Assembly: GCA_036346275.1 (NCBI GenBank)
Contig: CM070719.1
Span: forward strand, 14,921,185 to 14,985,184
Source: Otatea glauca
Lineage: Eukaryota; Streptophyta; Magnoliopsida; Poales; Poaceae
DNA length: 64,000 nt
Direction: 5' to 3'
Position numbers and translations under genes: made by a program. Numbering within the stretch: position 1 is the stretch's first letter; each line of letters begins with the position of its first letter. Positions 52,361 to 63,640 of this stretch are shown here, piece by piece. The notes under the pieces are model-generated. The model was given only the letters and a program-made list of their open reading frames with translations, searched no databases and was not told the DNA's origin.

Positions 52361-54205
52361 GGGGGAGCTGGTTTGTATATTATGTACTATATATTCTCTT
52401 TCATCATTTCCTTTCTTCTTCTAGGTGACTTTGGGCTTGTTTTCTTGAGTTGAGTTCACTCACTTAATCTTCTGGCATGCCTTGTATGGACATTTTATCT
52501 TGTGCTTTAGGTTGCTATCATGCGTGATTAGCTGTTCTCTCTTCTCTCTAGGTTGAGTTCCCTCACAGTCTTATAAGTCTAGCAGGTGTTGGGCCTCCTG
52601 GGTAGACAGGGTCTGTGTGCACTCCTTAGTTGGGATCTAGAGTCAGCTTCCCTATGTCAGTCACTGGGGAAGATAAGAGCAAGTCTAAGCCGTAGTGAGT
52701 CTATTCTATCTTTTCTACACTCTATAGCCACCTAGTTTGCAGTTTTCTCGACTTCTTTTCCTCATTCTATTTTTCTGGTTGTTATTGAGTTCAATTGGGT
52801 TTTCTTTATGCCTAATCTTGATAATAAATCAACTTTAACCAGATTTGAGCTTAAATTTGATTCATATGTTGAGGGAGAGTTTTGGGAATCTGTTTATGCA
52901 TTGCATTTAGACTGCATTTTCTGTTTTATGAGCTTTGTCTATTATGCATTTGACTCAATCTTCGTGAAATACATCATGCTATATCTTTTGAAGAAAATCA
53001 CTAGCTTAGATATGTCCAAGTTCATTTATCAAGCTAAGGTTAATTAAAATCTGAAAAACTTAAAAGCTTTAAATGAAAACTTGATGAAACATGTTGCTTT
53101 TACTTACTAAGTTTCTTCTTTAGGGGCTTTTACCATGAATTGTGAAATTTTGGATTTCTCTAGAGTCCCTATAGCAACTTGGGTGAAATTTGCTTGATCC
53201 ATATTTGAGTCCTTCAGAATTGCTCATATGTGCTAAATTGAAAATTAAAAAATTGACTCTTTTGTGCAAAATTGATCTCAGCACTTTATATTCTCGAGAC
53301 TGCCTCCCATTGCATTTGGGAATGAACTTGTAATATATTGTGTATGACCAAGATCATTCTCTTAAGAGTTACTCTTGAGATGATCGAAAATGGCTTGAGT
53401 CAATCAACAAAAAAAAAATTGCAAATATCAAACACATAAGTGGGTAAAGAATGCAAATAATGTCAAACATTTGCACCCCGCTATGTTTTTCGAAGTCTTA
53501 AAGAAAACTTGCATAAATTGAAAAATGGGCTCGAAGGACCTTATATGCACTTCAAAATTCTCCAAAGTGTTAAGTAGGTTGAACTCTAGGTTTTCCATTT
53601 GATCCTTGAGTGGTTTTGCTTCTAGTTTTGAAACTTTGTTAAGTTTTGCACTTGTCAAATCTTGCTAAAAAGATACATTTTCAAAACCTAGCTTATGAGC
53701 AAAATTTGTTATTTGCACTTGGACATGTCTTAGTTTGGTCATAATCTGAGATTGATAAGCTTGGTGTCATATCTTGTCATTATGATCATTTGGATAATCT
53801 TCAAAGCTCCCTTAGGTTGCATTTCATGCATACATAAAAAGGGGGAGAAATTTTCATTTTGATGCCTATATTGCCAAAAGGGGGAGAAATCGTAAAAAAG
53901 GCATCATTAAAATGTGAAAGCTAATTTGGTTCTTATGATCTTTGTAAAATTTTGCTAATTCTTCTAGATCATAATCACATAATCACATTTGGTACTTATG
54001 ATTGGATTTTAGAGATTTTTTTGTGGAAAACTTGCTCTTTACTTGATTTAGCTCTAAAATATGTCTTACCAACTTGGTCATGTTCTCAGTCTATTCTCTC
54101 TGGACCATGTGTGTTTTTGCAATCAAATTGCTTTCTTCTTATCTTACTCAAACTCAAATTTATGCCTTTTATAAGGTTTGTCAATATACTCATCAAGGGG
54201 GAGAT
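52361..54205 (+). other. Sirevirus 3' non-coding region with multiple purine tracts
   Basis: There is no intact open frame after pol and no recognisable env-like gene. Purine tracts occur at 52360-52366, 53838-53848 (aaagggggaga), 53876-53888 (aaaagggggagaaa) and immediately before the 3' LTR at 54193-54204 (tcaagggggaga). The last is the likely primer for plus-strand synthesis. Confidence 0.7.
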
Positions 54206-56114
54206 TGAAGGACCATGTGGAGGTCCATCCTTCCTTGTGATGAGTATTTGACTTTATATGGTCTAGGATAGCTTAGATTTGAGTTTGTATTTAAATGTGA
54301 TCTTCATGTGTTGGCCGGACCAAATTTTTTATGATCTTTATGTGTAGGCCGGACCAAATTTTTTATGATCTTTATGTGTAGGCCGAACCAAATTTTTATG
54401 ATCTTCATGTGTTGGCCGGACCAAATTTTTATGATCTGCATGTGTTGGCCAGACCAAATTTTTATGATCTTTATGTGTAGGCCGGACCAAATTTTTATGA
54501 TCTTCATGTGTAGGCCGGACCAAATTTTTATGATCTTCATGTGTACTACGGACCAAATCGCGATGGTTCTCATGTGTACTACGGACCAAATCGCGATGGT
54601 TCTCATGTGTACTACGGACCAATTTTTCCAGCGTGCAGTAATATGCATTTTTGAGGGTCTTCCCGTACTCGAAAAATTATGTGTTCTACATGAAAGTTGT
54701 AGATAATTTCGAAACACAACTTTTTCATGTTGACAAGATTTTCAGTAGAACAACATATAAAATCATAACAAATTGAGAAGATCCAGCTGTATTGAAAACA
54801 GCTTGTCTGCATTTGGTTGAAATGCTTTGGTCCGTTTTTGGTCTTTTCTAACCCTAACTCGTGATCGAATTGTTGTGATGGGTTCATGGTGGAACCAAGA
54901 AGGGATTTCTTGTCTTTGTGAATGTAGGACTTCATTTGGTGGTCATGGTGAGGCGAAGGAGGCCGGAACTAGGCATGGGATGGCCGGAGGTTCAAGTTGG
55001 CCGGAAGTTCGCCGGAAGATGGCCGGAGATGAAGTCGGTGCAGTTCCAAGAGACAAGAGATTAGTGGAGAAGCTAGCTTATCACTACTTGGATCAAGGAG
55101 AGCTGTAGGGTTGCAGTTCTGGAAGACAAAGTAGTGGATAAAATGTAGCTTGCTGTCAGGTGTACTAAGAAAGTACCTGAGTGTAGTTGAGCGTTGTTGA
55201 GAGTGACAGTGTAAGGATCAAATCCTGGCTCTTGGAAGTTGGCTTAGGATTGAAGCAAGACATCGAAGGGTGGGAATTGATCCCAGGTCACTATAAATAG
55301 AGGGGTAGGGGCAGCCTCCCCTCTTTGAAGGTTCTGAGGTTTTTGCTACTCATTTGAGTTTTGCCCACTTTGTTGTGAGGCTTTGTAAACCTCCCTTCCA
55401 GAAATGAAATGTTCTTCATTTATGTTCTAGTTTCATTTCCTTTACGCATTTACATTACGCACTTAAATTCTGCTATCTAAATTCCGCATTTACTTACTTG
55501 CAATTTACTTTACGTAATTTGGATTTGCCTCATCTCCTTCTACATGCTATTGAATCTTTGTTGAAATTCATGGTTGATGAACTCTTCTCTTGATTCGATG
55601 CTTTCAATCATTTAGGCAATCCTACTGTTCTTGTTGCAAGTTGTAAATCTGTGTGTTCTTAAAGTGTGTAAAACGTGTGACTTGCAGTTCTTTAGTTTTG
55701 ATTTGCTTCTGGTTCTTGTTGCAAAGAATGAGGGATTGATTGGATGAATTTTCACTCAGAGCATATCCAAATTCTCTAAGCAACCACAGTTCAAGTTCGC
55801 AAAGAAACCGATCTTTTGTTCCTTCATGATGAATTCTTAATTGATCGAGTTTTGGTGTTTACTCTTGTGCTATCTTGCTTGCTGTGACGTGTGAGAAGGC
55901 ATTCAAGTCTATCTTGATCATTAGAATCTCACAAGCAAGCCAAGATCACAGATTGGCTTTTGGAGTCGTGCTGTTTTTAGAACACTGCTTGTGTTTTTCT
56001 AGTCTCTGTTCTTTACAAGCAGTATTGAGTCTTTTAACTAGCATTTGTCCAAGAGGTGGGAAAATTTATTTTGGGACCATTCACCCCCCCTCTGGTCGCC
56101 ATCTCGGTCTTTCA
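54206..56114 (+). repeat. Sirevirus 3' LTR, complete, 1.9 kb
   Basis: It runs TGAAGGACC ... GGTCTTTCA and is followed by ccaag. It includes 10 tandem 33-34 bp units (54295-54630), a TATA box at 55292-55299, and the C-rich end gaccattcaccccccc. The end matches the inverted LTR end at 61999. Confidence 0.87.
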
Positions 56115-57556
56115 CCAAGGTCAGGAGAACCTCGAGAGGTTTTTGAAGGAGGCAGGACTCAGTTCCACAGCTGCAGCTCTTAGATTAACAGATGATATCC
56201 CAATGGCAACAAAGGTCAGATGGCAATTTCAGTTGGGCCAGGAGCTGATTGACCCAAATGAGATAAAGGATCTGCCAACCAAGATGCGGCAATTTCACGA
56301 ATGGTACATGACAGAGTCCGCTCAAGGTAGAACGATGTTCCCGCTCCGTTTCAAAGAAGATGATTTTTATCGCGGGGACAACAACATATGGCTCGAATTT
56401 GACGACTTATACAATATTTACCATGCCGACTCCATCAACGTGTCTCTCATGAGCTGCTGGTGCCTGTAAGTGTCAAGCTCATACCTTTACCGTGTGCTTC
56501 CTCGTACAATAAAATTGTAACTCTTAAACTTATACTTTTCTATGTAGAATGGAGATACAACGATGTAGAAAAGAGAATATCTTCAACATGGGCTTCATCG
56601 ACCCAGAGATTGTTAACGAGTTCGTCTTTGGATACAACCGAAAGGATGTTGAAGATTACATTCTCGATGCATTCTTGGGACAAAGACTACAAACCGTACA
56701 TATACGCCCTTCAACTTCGAGTACGTATATATACAACCTCTCGTTCTTATATTTTCCAAGGCATTTATAATAGTACTAGCTAGTTACATATATGTTGCAA
56801 TACATGAATAGGTTTCACTAGATCCTTCTTGTCATCAAGCTTGATAGCAGCGAGATCATTGTTCAAGACTCAAAAAGGACTCCGGTGAAAAATATCAATT
56901 TATCATTGACACCCTAAACAGTATATAGCACATATATATACGATAGTTTTCCTTATTATATATATTGAACTACCTTGCTAATTCCAACTCGATAATTACC
57001 ATTCATACTAACGCATCACACAGGGCATTATACGGTTTGAAAGAAGCAACAAGGAGATTTCGAGAACGAATTTGATGTACAATTAAGCACTCGAGTACAT
57101 ATTAAAGAATATTAATATGCCGTAACAGTTTTTCATCCCAATAATCGTGTTCTTTTCAAATTTCATCGCATGTTCTACAACAGACGGGTGGAAACAACTT
57201 ATGTGGCTATTATGTGTGCCACTATATGCAAAGTATTACCCACGGTGATGTGCCAACAACCAACGCCGAGGTAGTGTGCACATGTCAATTTCTTAGTACT
57301 TACACTTTAATAATTACATGTCCAGAGATTTATTTACCTCCCGCTTTGTCAGCCCAACGTTGATGTGCAAGCCGTGATCCCGCCGCACCAGGTTGCAGCA
57401 ATCCAAGAACAACTCATCGGCTTTATTGTCGACGAGATTGTATCCACCAAAGGCGAGTTCCACGCAAATGGTTGGAGAGATTGTCCTGAAATAAGGACAG
57501 GTGAACTGACATCAACGTCGACCAAGGGCACAAAGAGCGACGCACGCAAGAAATGA
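56115..57556 (+). pseudogene. CACTA-2 second gene, 3' part: Ulp1-like (C48) protease
   Basis: Coding resumes in frame after the Sirevirus. Exon A (to 56465, donor gtaagt) has QENLERFLKEAGLSS and ends in INVSLMSCW. Exon B (56548-56720) has NIFNMGFIDPEIVNEFVFGYN. Exon C (from 56812) has the His box: Phe-His followed by TAG at 56819-56821, where the family has Trp, then ILLVIKLDSSEIIVQDSKR. A later exon (57181-57271) has the Cys box QTGGNNLCGYYVC with the candidate nucleophile at 57202-57204. The last exon (57353-57556) ends in TGA. Ulp1-type proteases cleave SUMO or ubiquitin-like tags; the role in CACTA elements is not established. Confidence 0.78.
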
Positions 57557-57945
57557 GCTCAAGATTCGCCCTTTTATTCTTTGAAACTTGTAAAAGTGGC
57601 TTATTATTTCATGTGTTCATCAACTTGTTCATTTTTTAGTCTGTAATTATCTGAATGAATACTCATGACTAATATATATATATATTTAAGTGTGTCAAAA
57701 AAACTCATGAAGTTCTATTTATTTTAATTGTCAAAATCTATATCAAAATCCCCTCTGAAAACATATTCTATATTGAATATAATCAAAACGCTATGCTGTC
57801 AGACTACCAACCGCTTGTAGAAGTGTCGAACCAGAACCGCTTATGATACCCGACGGGGTATCACTCGCGGTTGCTTACAAGCGGTTCTAAAACCTCATCT
57901 GAAAGCGGTTTCTAACCGCTTGTGTATGCCCGATCCACAGTAGTA
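57557..57945. repeat. CACTA-2 3' flank and right subterminal array
   Basis: 57557-57785 is AT-rich and nearly identical to 34377-34650. The array from 57800 has accaaccgcttgt / acaagcggtt-type units up to the tip. It is shorter than in the derivative, with some units deleted. Confidence 0.75.
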
Positions 57946-57948
57946 TAT

Positions 57949-58292
57949 ATAATATATGTACTTTGCTAGCAGCTGTTCGATTGAGCTTATCCATAAGCTG
58001 CACTTCGCTAATGATTTGGTAATAAAATAACAAGGCGACCTTTGCTCTTTATGCAAGTATATTCTGGTGCACATTGCTCCCTGTTTGAGACTAAATTACT
58101 TCCACACTAAGCTCATTCCTGATGTGGGTTTTGGTTGGGCCTGGCTTCATCGTCCGCTTTTCCGTACCATTAGCAAAATATTATCGGAATTTAATAGTTA
58201 TATCATGCGTGCGCATACTCTTAAGAATAGATTTTTTTAATACGATTGTAACACCGGGTATAAAAACCATTCAATACCCAATGAGATACCAT
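57949..58292. other. Intergenic, no gene
   Basis: Nothing recognised except a partial copy of the next element's LTR end (tgtaacaccgggtata, near 58247). Confidence 0.4.
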
Positions 58293-58906
58293 TGTAACAC
58301 CCTGATACAAAATCTACTCAAAGTCCAATCCACCCATTGGGCAGACCTATGGACACATAGCATCCCGCTTACACTTTCGTCTTTATTTCTGGTAAAAAAA
58401 AGGGTTAACCCAGAGGCATATGTTTGGACCCAACAGATATTATATGCTACTACAACTCACTTTTAAAAAATAATTTATGCTAATCCCACCACTGGTCCAT
58501 ATAATCCTTCACACTAACAAGTCAAGGTATTGCATTCACCCCCTTAAGAGTTGATGCCCTTGGTAGCACATGGTTTACTCGTGCAAATGTCTAGAATCAC
58601 CCATGGGTACACATTCTGCATACTATGTCAACACATCTACTATGCGTGTGACCACTTTAGGCCCGCATGTACCATGCATGATTTGCTCGTGCTCCTTTCC
58701 CACATATACTCTTACAGTAAAGGTTAATGCTCTGATACTATTTGTAACACTTTGGTCTAAAATCTTCTCTATACCCAATCCACCATTGGGCAAACCTATG
58801 CACACATAGCACCACGCTTACACTTTCATTCTTGTCTCATGTAAAAAAGATGAGTCCAAAGGTACTATGTTTAAACCTAGCAAGCATTATATGCTATTAC
58901 AATCCA
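58293..58906 (-). mobile_element. TRIM-like small LTR retroelement, 0.6 kb
   Basis: Direct repeats at 58293-58459 and 58743-58906 (165 bp) begin TG and end TGTTACA when read on the minus strand. Next to the 5' repeat lies AATAGTATCAGAGC (58729-58742, minus), a close match to the initiator-Met tRNA primer-binding site TGGTATCAGAGC. The interior of 280 bp has no coding capacity. These are the marks of terminal-repeat retrotransposons in miniature. The two repeats are diverged, and no clean target-site duplication is seen. Confidence 0.65.
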
Positions 58907-61731
58907 CTTTGGACAAGCATTATAAGACTAATCCGAGTCACCTAGTCGTTTGAACCACACTAATGGATAAGAGTATTACAACCACGGTGCACCTAATAAA
59001 AAAAATTAAATCTACGTAGATTCAGTAAGGCCACACACGAACTACTCAAGTTTTGGGGTATTAATTGTTAGTTGCTCTCACCGTCTCAATTCTCTTTGAC
59101 AGAGGCCGGATCTCATTGTGCTCTCCCCACTAGTAAAAAGAGGAAGAAAAAGGCTGCCATCTTTAATTCATATATATAGATATCCTTTTCTTGCTCTCTA
59201 GTTTCTTCTTTCCTGGCAAAAGAGGGGGACAAAGATTTATGAATATACCTAGCTAGTTACAATATAGGAGTAGTAGGTTAGTAATTGTCAACACATATAG
59301 CAGTATAGCACATTGCGCAGAAACTACAAATGAAACCAAGTAACCAACGTTGTCTTGATAGTTGCACCAATACACACTTCCTGCCTTTGAATTGTCCTAT
59401 CAAAAAATCAATGGTAATCGTCATTGCAGATCAATGATAGCACCAACCGAGAACAAAAAAAAAAACACACCCTATATTGTTATTTTCACCATCGATAATC
59501 GTTCACTGAAAAAAAGAAAAAAGAAAGTAGGCATTTTGCACCATCATACGGACGTACGAGATTTGGTCCACAAACCTTGTCTTCTTTTGGCTAATGGTTT
59601 GCAGCCCTGGAAAAGGAGACTTAAAGGGCAAAAAAAAGACACCAAATACGTGGAGAAAGGTTGAACAGCAGAGCTAGCTACACTAATCTTTTTGAGTCTT
59701 TTCCACTTTTTCAGTCGATCATCGAGCACTTGAGCTCGAGCTAGGGCAAATCCATCCATGCATCCATCTATCTGGCGCATGTGATCTGTTTGGGATAATC
59801 TAGCTAACTAGTATGGGTGTATACGCGCGCGCTTGCATGCCAATGTGTTTGTCCACGGCTCCACGCACGCGTGCATATATTGATATATGTGTGTAATTCT
59901 TTTTGTGCCAGCGGATCACATGCGTGTACACATATTTAAGACCTTGTTTGAAATCTGCGTCGAATCTTTTCAAAGAAAAGTGTTGGAGGAATTGAACTTT
60001 TTTTTTGTTGAAATTTCAGTGTTCCCAATAGGACCTAGTTCCAAAAAATGCAAGCTCATGATCACTCACTTGATGCGTTTTCGAAAAATGATCATTTTTC
60101 TATCCATGTGAGTGATAATTTTTTTTTTAAATATGATCTCTCTGCGAACAGCGACTTCTAGGGCTTCTGTGACTTGCCGTGTCTTAGAGTGCGGTAGTTC
60201 CTTTCACGGTGTGGGGAGCGTAGAAGACCTTCCGACGCTTCTACGATTAAAGATTTAGCTATTTTTATAGTTCTATTTACAGTAAAATTAGATTTATATT
60301 AAAACAAAAGTTGCTATGAGCTAGAAAAGTGTAGATATCCGTTTTGGGAGCATCGAGTCAGGGAAGTGTGCCATAGTACGGGGAGCCGTAAAACGATGAG
60401 TACGTGTCCAGTGTCCTTGCACGTAAACAAAGACAAGAAGATGCACGTACCCGTACTACTAGTGACAGTGCAAAAAGAGTAAAGTACCAGCACACAATAT
60501 ATCCTCTATGGGCAAATATCAGATGAAAACACATATTGAATGTAACTTTTATGGTTTGTAAAAGTTTTCAAAAAATCTCATGAAACTTGTAGATATAGAA
60601 AATGTTGTTCTATAGTAACGCAAAGTTTGAAAATTAAACTCAACTATATTTGAGAGTTCCGAAAAAAAGACAAATTCTGTATGAATATTGGTTTGTCTTT
60701 TTTGTCTCTTAAATGTGACTGAGTTTGATGTTGAAAATCTACTTTGCCATAAAAATAGAATGTATCCTCCTATAATATATGATTTTTTTAAGCTTTCGCA
60801 CATGGATTGAACGAAATTTACACTCAGTTTAGGTGGGCCAATCAATACTGCTAAAGCTAACAAATAAAGGGCCGGTCGGGACATGTATGCATGTATATCG
60901 GTGACACTTGCTATCATGGTTGGGAGGTTCGATCGATGCGATGCGAGGGACGACATATATGGAGGAGGAGCTCGATCGTAGTTCGAAAGGAACACGCATG
61001 AGAGGAGGGCCTAATGATTTGATTGATTAGGGCGCGCCAAAGAAAAGCAAGAAAGGTGGCGATGACCTTTGTAAAAAAGGGAAAAGCTCACGATGGATGG
61101 ATAGAGAGCTCTTGTTGGATAGGAAAAACTTTATTTCCCATTAACTGATATAGATTGATCAATACATGGATGCAAAGCTATATTGATCGTAGTTGTATTA
61201 CGAAGGTAAGATTCTACTAGCAATAATTTAGTATATGCAAAAAGGTAGTACAGGTTAGCGTGTATGTGTTTTCTATCAACCGGTATAGAGTATTTATATT
61301 ATAAAACAGTCGACTCAATCTCGTGTTGAGCTTCAAGTCTCCTGCTTCATGTCAAATCAACCTTTTCTTGGACAGAGTCCTATCCAACTTCAAATATTCT
61401 CATTTATAATCTCCTATTGACGATTTCCTTTTTTGTATCTACCTTTTTTTAGTTGGCAACTTCCGGAGGCTTTTTAGCAAGCCGATACTTGATTTTGAAA
61501 AAAATCACATCTTTCCTTAAAATCATATCAACTGCTAAATTTTTTTTTGCCAACTATTTTCCCTGCCAAATGTGGCGGTGATACAACGGTTTGTCATTGA
61601 AAGGGTTTAATAAGGTTGAGTAGAGGAAGGAAGAGAAGTAATGATATCCACTAGATCAATATTTAAAAGGCGATATTTAAGTGTTTTTTTAATAAAAAGA
61701 ACTATTATTGTGCCACCTAGACAACGATAAC
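58907..61731. other. AT-rich intergenic region, no gene
   Basis: About 2.8 kb with no supported gene. Frames at 59362-59664, 59887-60111 and 60549-60995 are low-complexity or lack domains. The stretch around 60545-60760 (catgaaacttgtagatatag, gtttgaaaattaaactc) resembles a common grass repeat. I could not define element boundaries. Confidence 0.35.
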
Positions 61732-61734
61732 TTA

Positions 61735-61867
61735 GGCCCCATTTTGAACGTGACAATATTTTTCTATACCTGCAGAAATTGTTTCCTGTAGAATTCCTAT
61801 AAAATTTATATGAAATTCTGCAAGTATTTAAATTGTTTATGTGAAATTTCTGCATTCCAAATAAGCC
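61735..61867. mobile_element. Tourist-like MITE, 133 bp
   Basis: The ends GGCCCCATTTTGAACG and, inverted, GGCTTATTTGGAATGC are flanked by tta at 61732-61734 and 61868-61870. Internally it has aaatttctgca/tgcagaaatt-type palindromic pieces. No coding capacity. Confidence 0.72.
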
Positions 61868-61998
61868 TTATCTTTGTTCTTGAAATGATCCATTTTCTAG
61901 CCCCAAACTTCATTTTTGAAAATATGGCACCCCTTTGTTCCAATTTACGAAAATGGCCCCCTTCTTGAACTCAGAAGGGGGGCACGCGATATGTGTCC

Positions 61999-63640
61999 TG
62001 AAGGACCGAGATGGCGAACAGAGGGGGGGGGGGTGAATGGTCGCAAATAAATTTTCCCCCAAAATACTCCAACAAAAACCTCGACAAGATCGCTCAAAGG
62101 AAATTTTGAAAAACCCGAAAAACTAGACAACTATGTGTACCCCAAGCTTGCATAGATAAGTACCATAAAATATGTGGGGATTTTTGAGTCACAATTCTGG
62201 TTGTCTAGTGTTCAAGATAAAGAGGAATCAATTCAAACTCTTGCTTTTAGAAAGGACATCAATTCAAATCACAAAAGTCACTTTCAGAAAAGCAAAAGCT
62301 GAATTTCCAGAACTTGTCCTCAATTTGCACAGGAGGTTGGTGGGTTTCTGCAGCTCACAAAATTCTGAGAATTTTTCTCCCTATGAGCATCAGAGTTGTG
62401 AAGAACTCCACCAAATTCTCCTCAAAAAGCCTTACAGAAAAACAGGAAAAATCTAAGAACACAGTATGCTCAAGAACTTCGAGCAGAAAGTTTGGGGCTC
62501 GGTTTTCACCTCATGGCGCCCAAACGGTGCAACAAGTGAACTCCAAAATTTTTCTGAAGGTGTATATCAGAGTCCCGCACCTCCACCAACAAGAATCACT
62601 CAGAAAGGATTTTTCTACATTTTTACAAAAATCAAACACTGACTGCTGCGCGAAGAACAAGTTCTGAACAAAGTTGGAACTTGAAAGAAAAGATGTTCTC
62701 TATTCAATCCAAGAGTGCAAAAGAGATGTAAAACCATATGAACACACTCAAAACATCCAAGATCAGCAGCATTTAGAAGGAGGGGAGGCAAATCCAAATA
62801 CATGAAAGTAAATTGCGAGAATGTAATTGCGGGAAAGTAAATGCTGAATTTAAATTGCGTAAAGTAAAGACATAATGTAAATGCGCAAAATAAATTCAGA
62901 GGTGGATGGATAAAACTTTCATTTCTGGAAGGAGAGGTTACAAAGCCTCACTTTCATGTGGACAAAGCTCAAAGGAGCATTCACAAACCTCAAAACCTTC
63001 AAGGGAAGGCGGCTACCCCTCCACCCCTATTTATACTACTCTTGGGCCACCTACCTCCCTTGGATGAGTCCCTCAACCCTAGAGCACTCATCTAAGGGCT
63101 AGGATTAACCCACACACACAGCCATGCAAGGGCTAACCCAAAACCCACACACATACCGGGTTTTCTTGCATGATTTTCAAAGCATACTACCTAGACCCGC
63201 TAACCTATCAACTAGACCTCAATCCGACGGCCCTCATTGATCCACGCGGCATCTAGCTAGCATCAACTCCTTTCCTTGTCTTCTTGACTTTCCCGGACTC
63301 CGTCTCCGATCATCTTCCGGCGATCTCCCAACCGTCTGGACCTCCGACGCTCCTCGCCTAGCCCCGGTCATCCTTCGCCTCACCATGACCTAGCACCGTC
63401 GTCCTGCAACCATCAAAAATAAGGAAACTCCTCACATAGCAATGCCCACAAGATGTGCAATAAACCATCCAACTCATCACTACCGCGTCCATACGACCGG
63501 TACTGCCACTCCTGGCAGAGACAACTCAAATTGCTTCATTTTGAAAATCAATCCAAATCAAACTCAAATTTGAGCACACCTTGCTCAAATAAAGTCAAAT
63601 ACTCATCACAAACATGGATGGACCTCCACATGGTCCTTCA
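61999..63640 (-). repeat. Sirevirus LTR, minus strand (3' LTR), 1.64 kb
   Basis: On the minus strand it runs from TGAAGGACCATGTGG at 63640 to GGTCCTTCA at 61999, with a TATA box at 63028-63035 (minus) and a G-rich run at 62024-62033, matching the C-rich LTR end of the element at 54206-56114. It lacks the 33-bp tandem repeats of that LTR, so it belongs to a related but distinct family. The five bases outside (61994-61998, tgtcc) should recur at the far end. Confidence 0.82.

Larger units (their letters stand above)
48475..56114 (+). mobile_element. Sirevirus-type Ty1/copia retrotransposon nested in CACTA-2
   Basis: The 5-bp duplication ccaag lies at 48470-48474 and 56115-56119. The element begins TGAAGAACC and ends GGTCTTTCA. 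It has a truncated 5' LTR, part of integrase, damaged RT and RNase H, a 1.8 kb non-coding tail with several AAAGGGGGAG-type purine tracts, and a full 3' LTR. Multiple purine tracts and long LTRs are known for Sireviruses. A related LTR lies at 61999-63640. Gag, protease and the primer-binding site are missing. Confidence 0.88.
40428..57945 (+). mobile_element. CACTA-2: 17.5 kb including a nested Sirevirus
   Basis: The left tip CACTACTACAGAATTGG and right tip CCACAGTAGTA (last base changed from G) are flanked by tat at 40425-40427 and 57946-57948. Removing the 7.6 kb Sirevirus and one TSD copy leaves an element of about 9.9 kb. Its order matches CACTA-1: left array, TNP2, internal array, GC-rich leader, TNPD-like gene with C-terminal Ulp1-like protease, right array. 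Confidence 0.85.

Noticed and set aside
52361..54205. Envelope-like gene of the Sirevirus
   Set aside because: No open frame of useful length and no membrane segment pattern; the region holds purine tracts and AT-rich sequence only.
59362..59664. 100-codon frame with Lys-rich stretches
   Set aside because: Low-complexity A-rich DNA, no domain, no promoter context.
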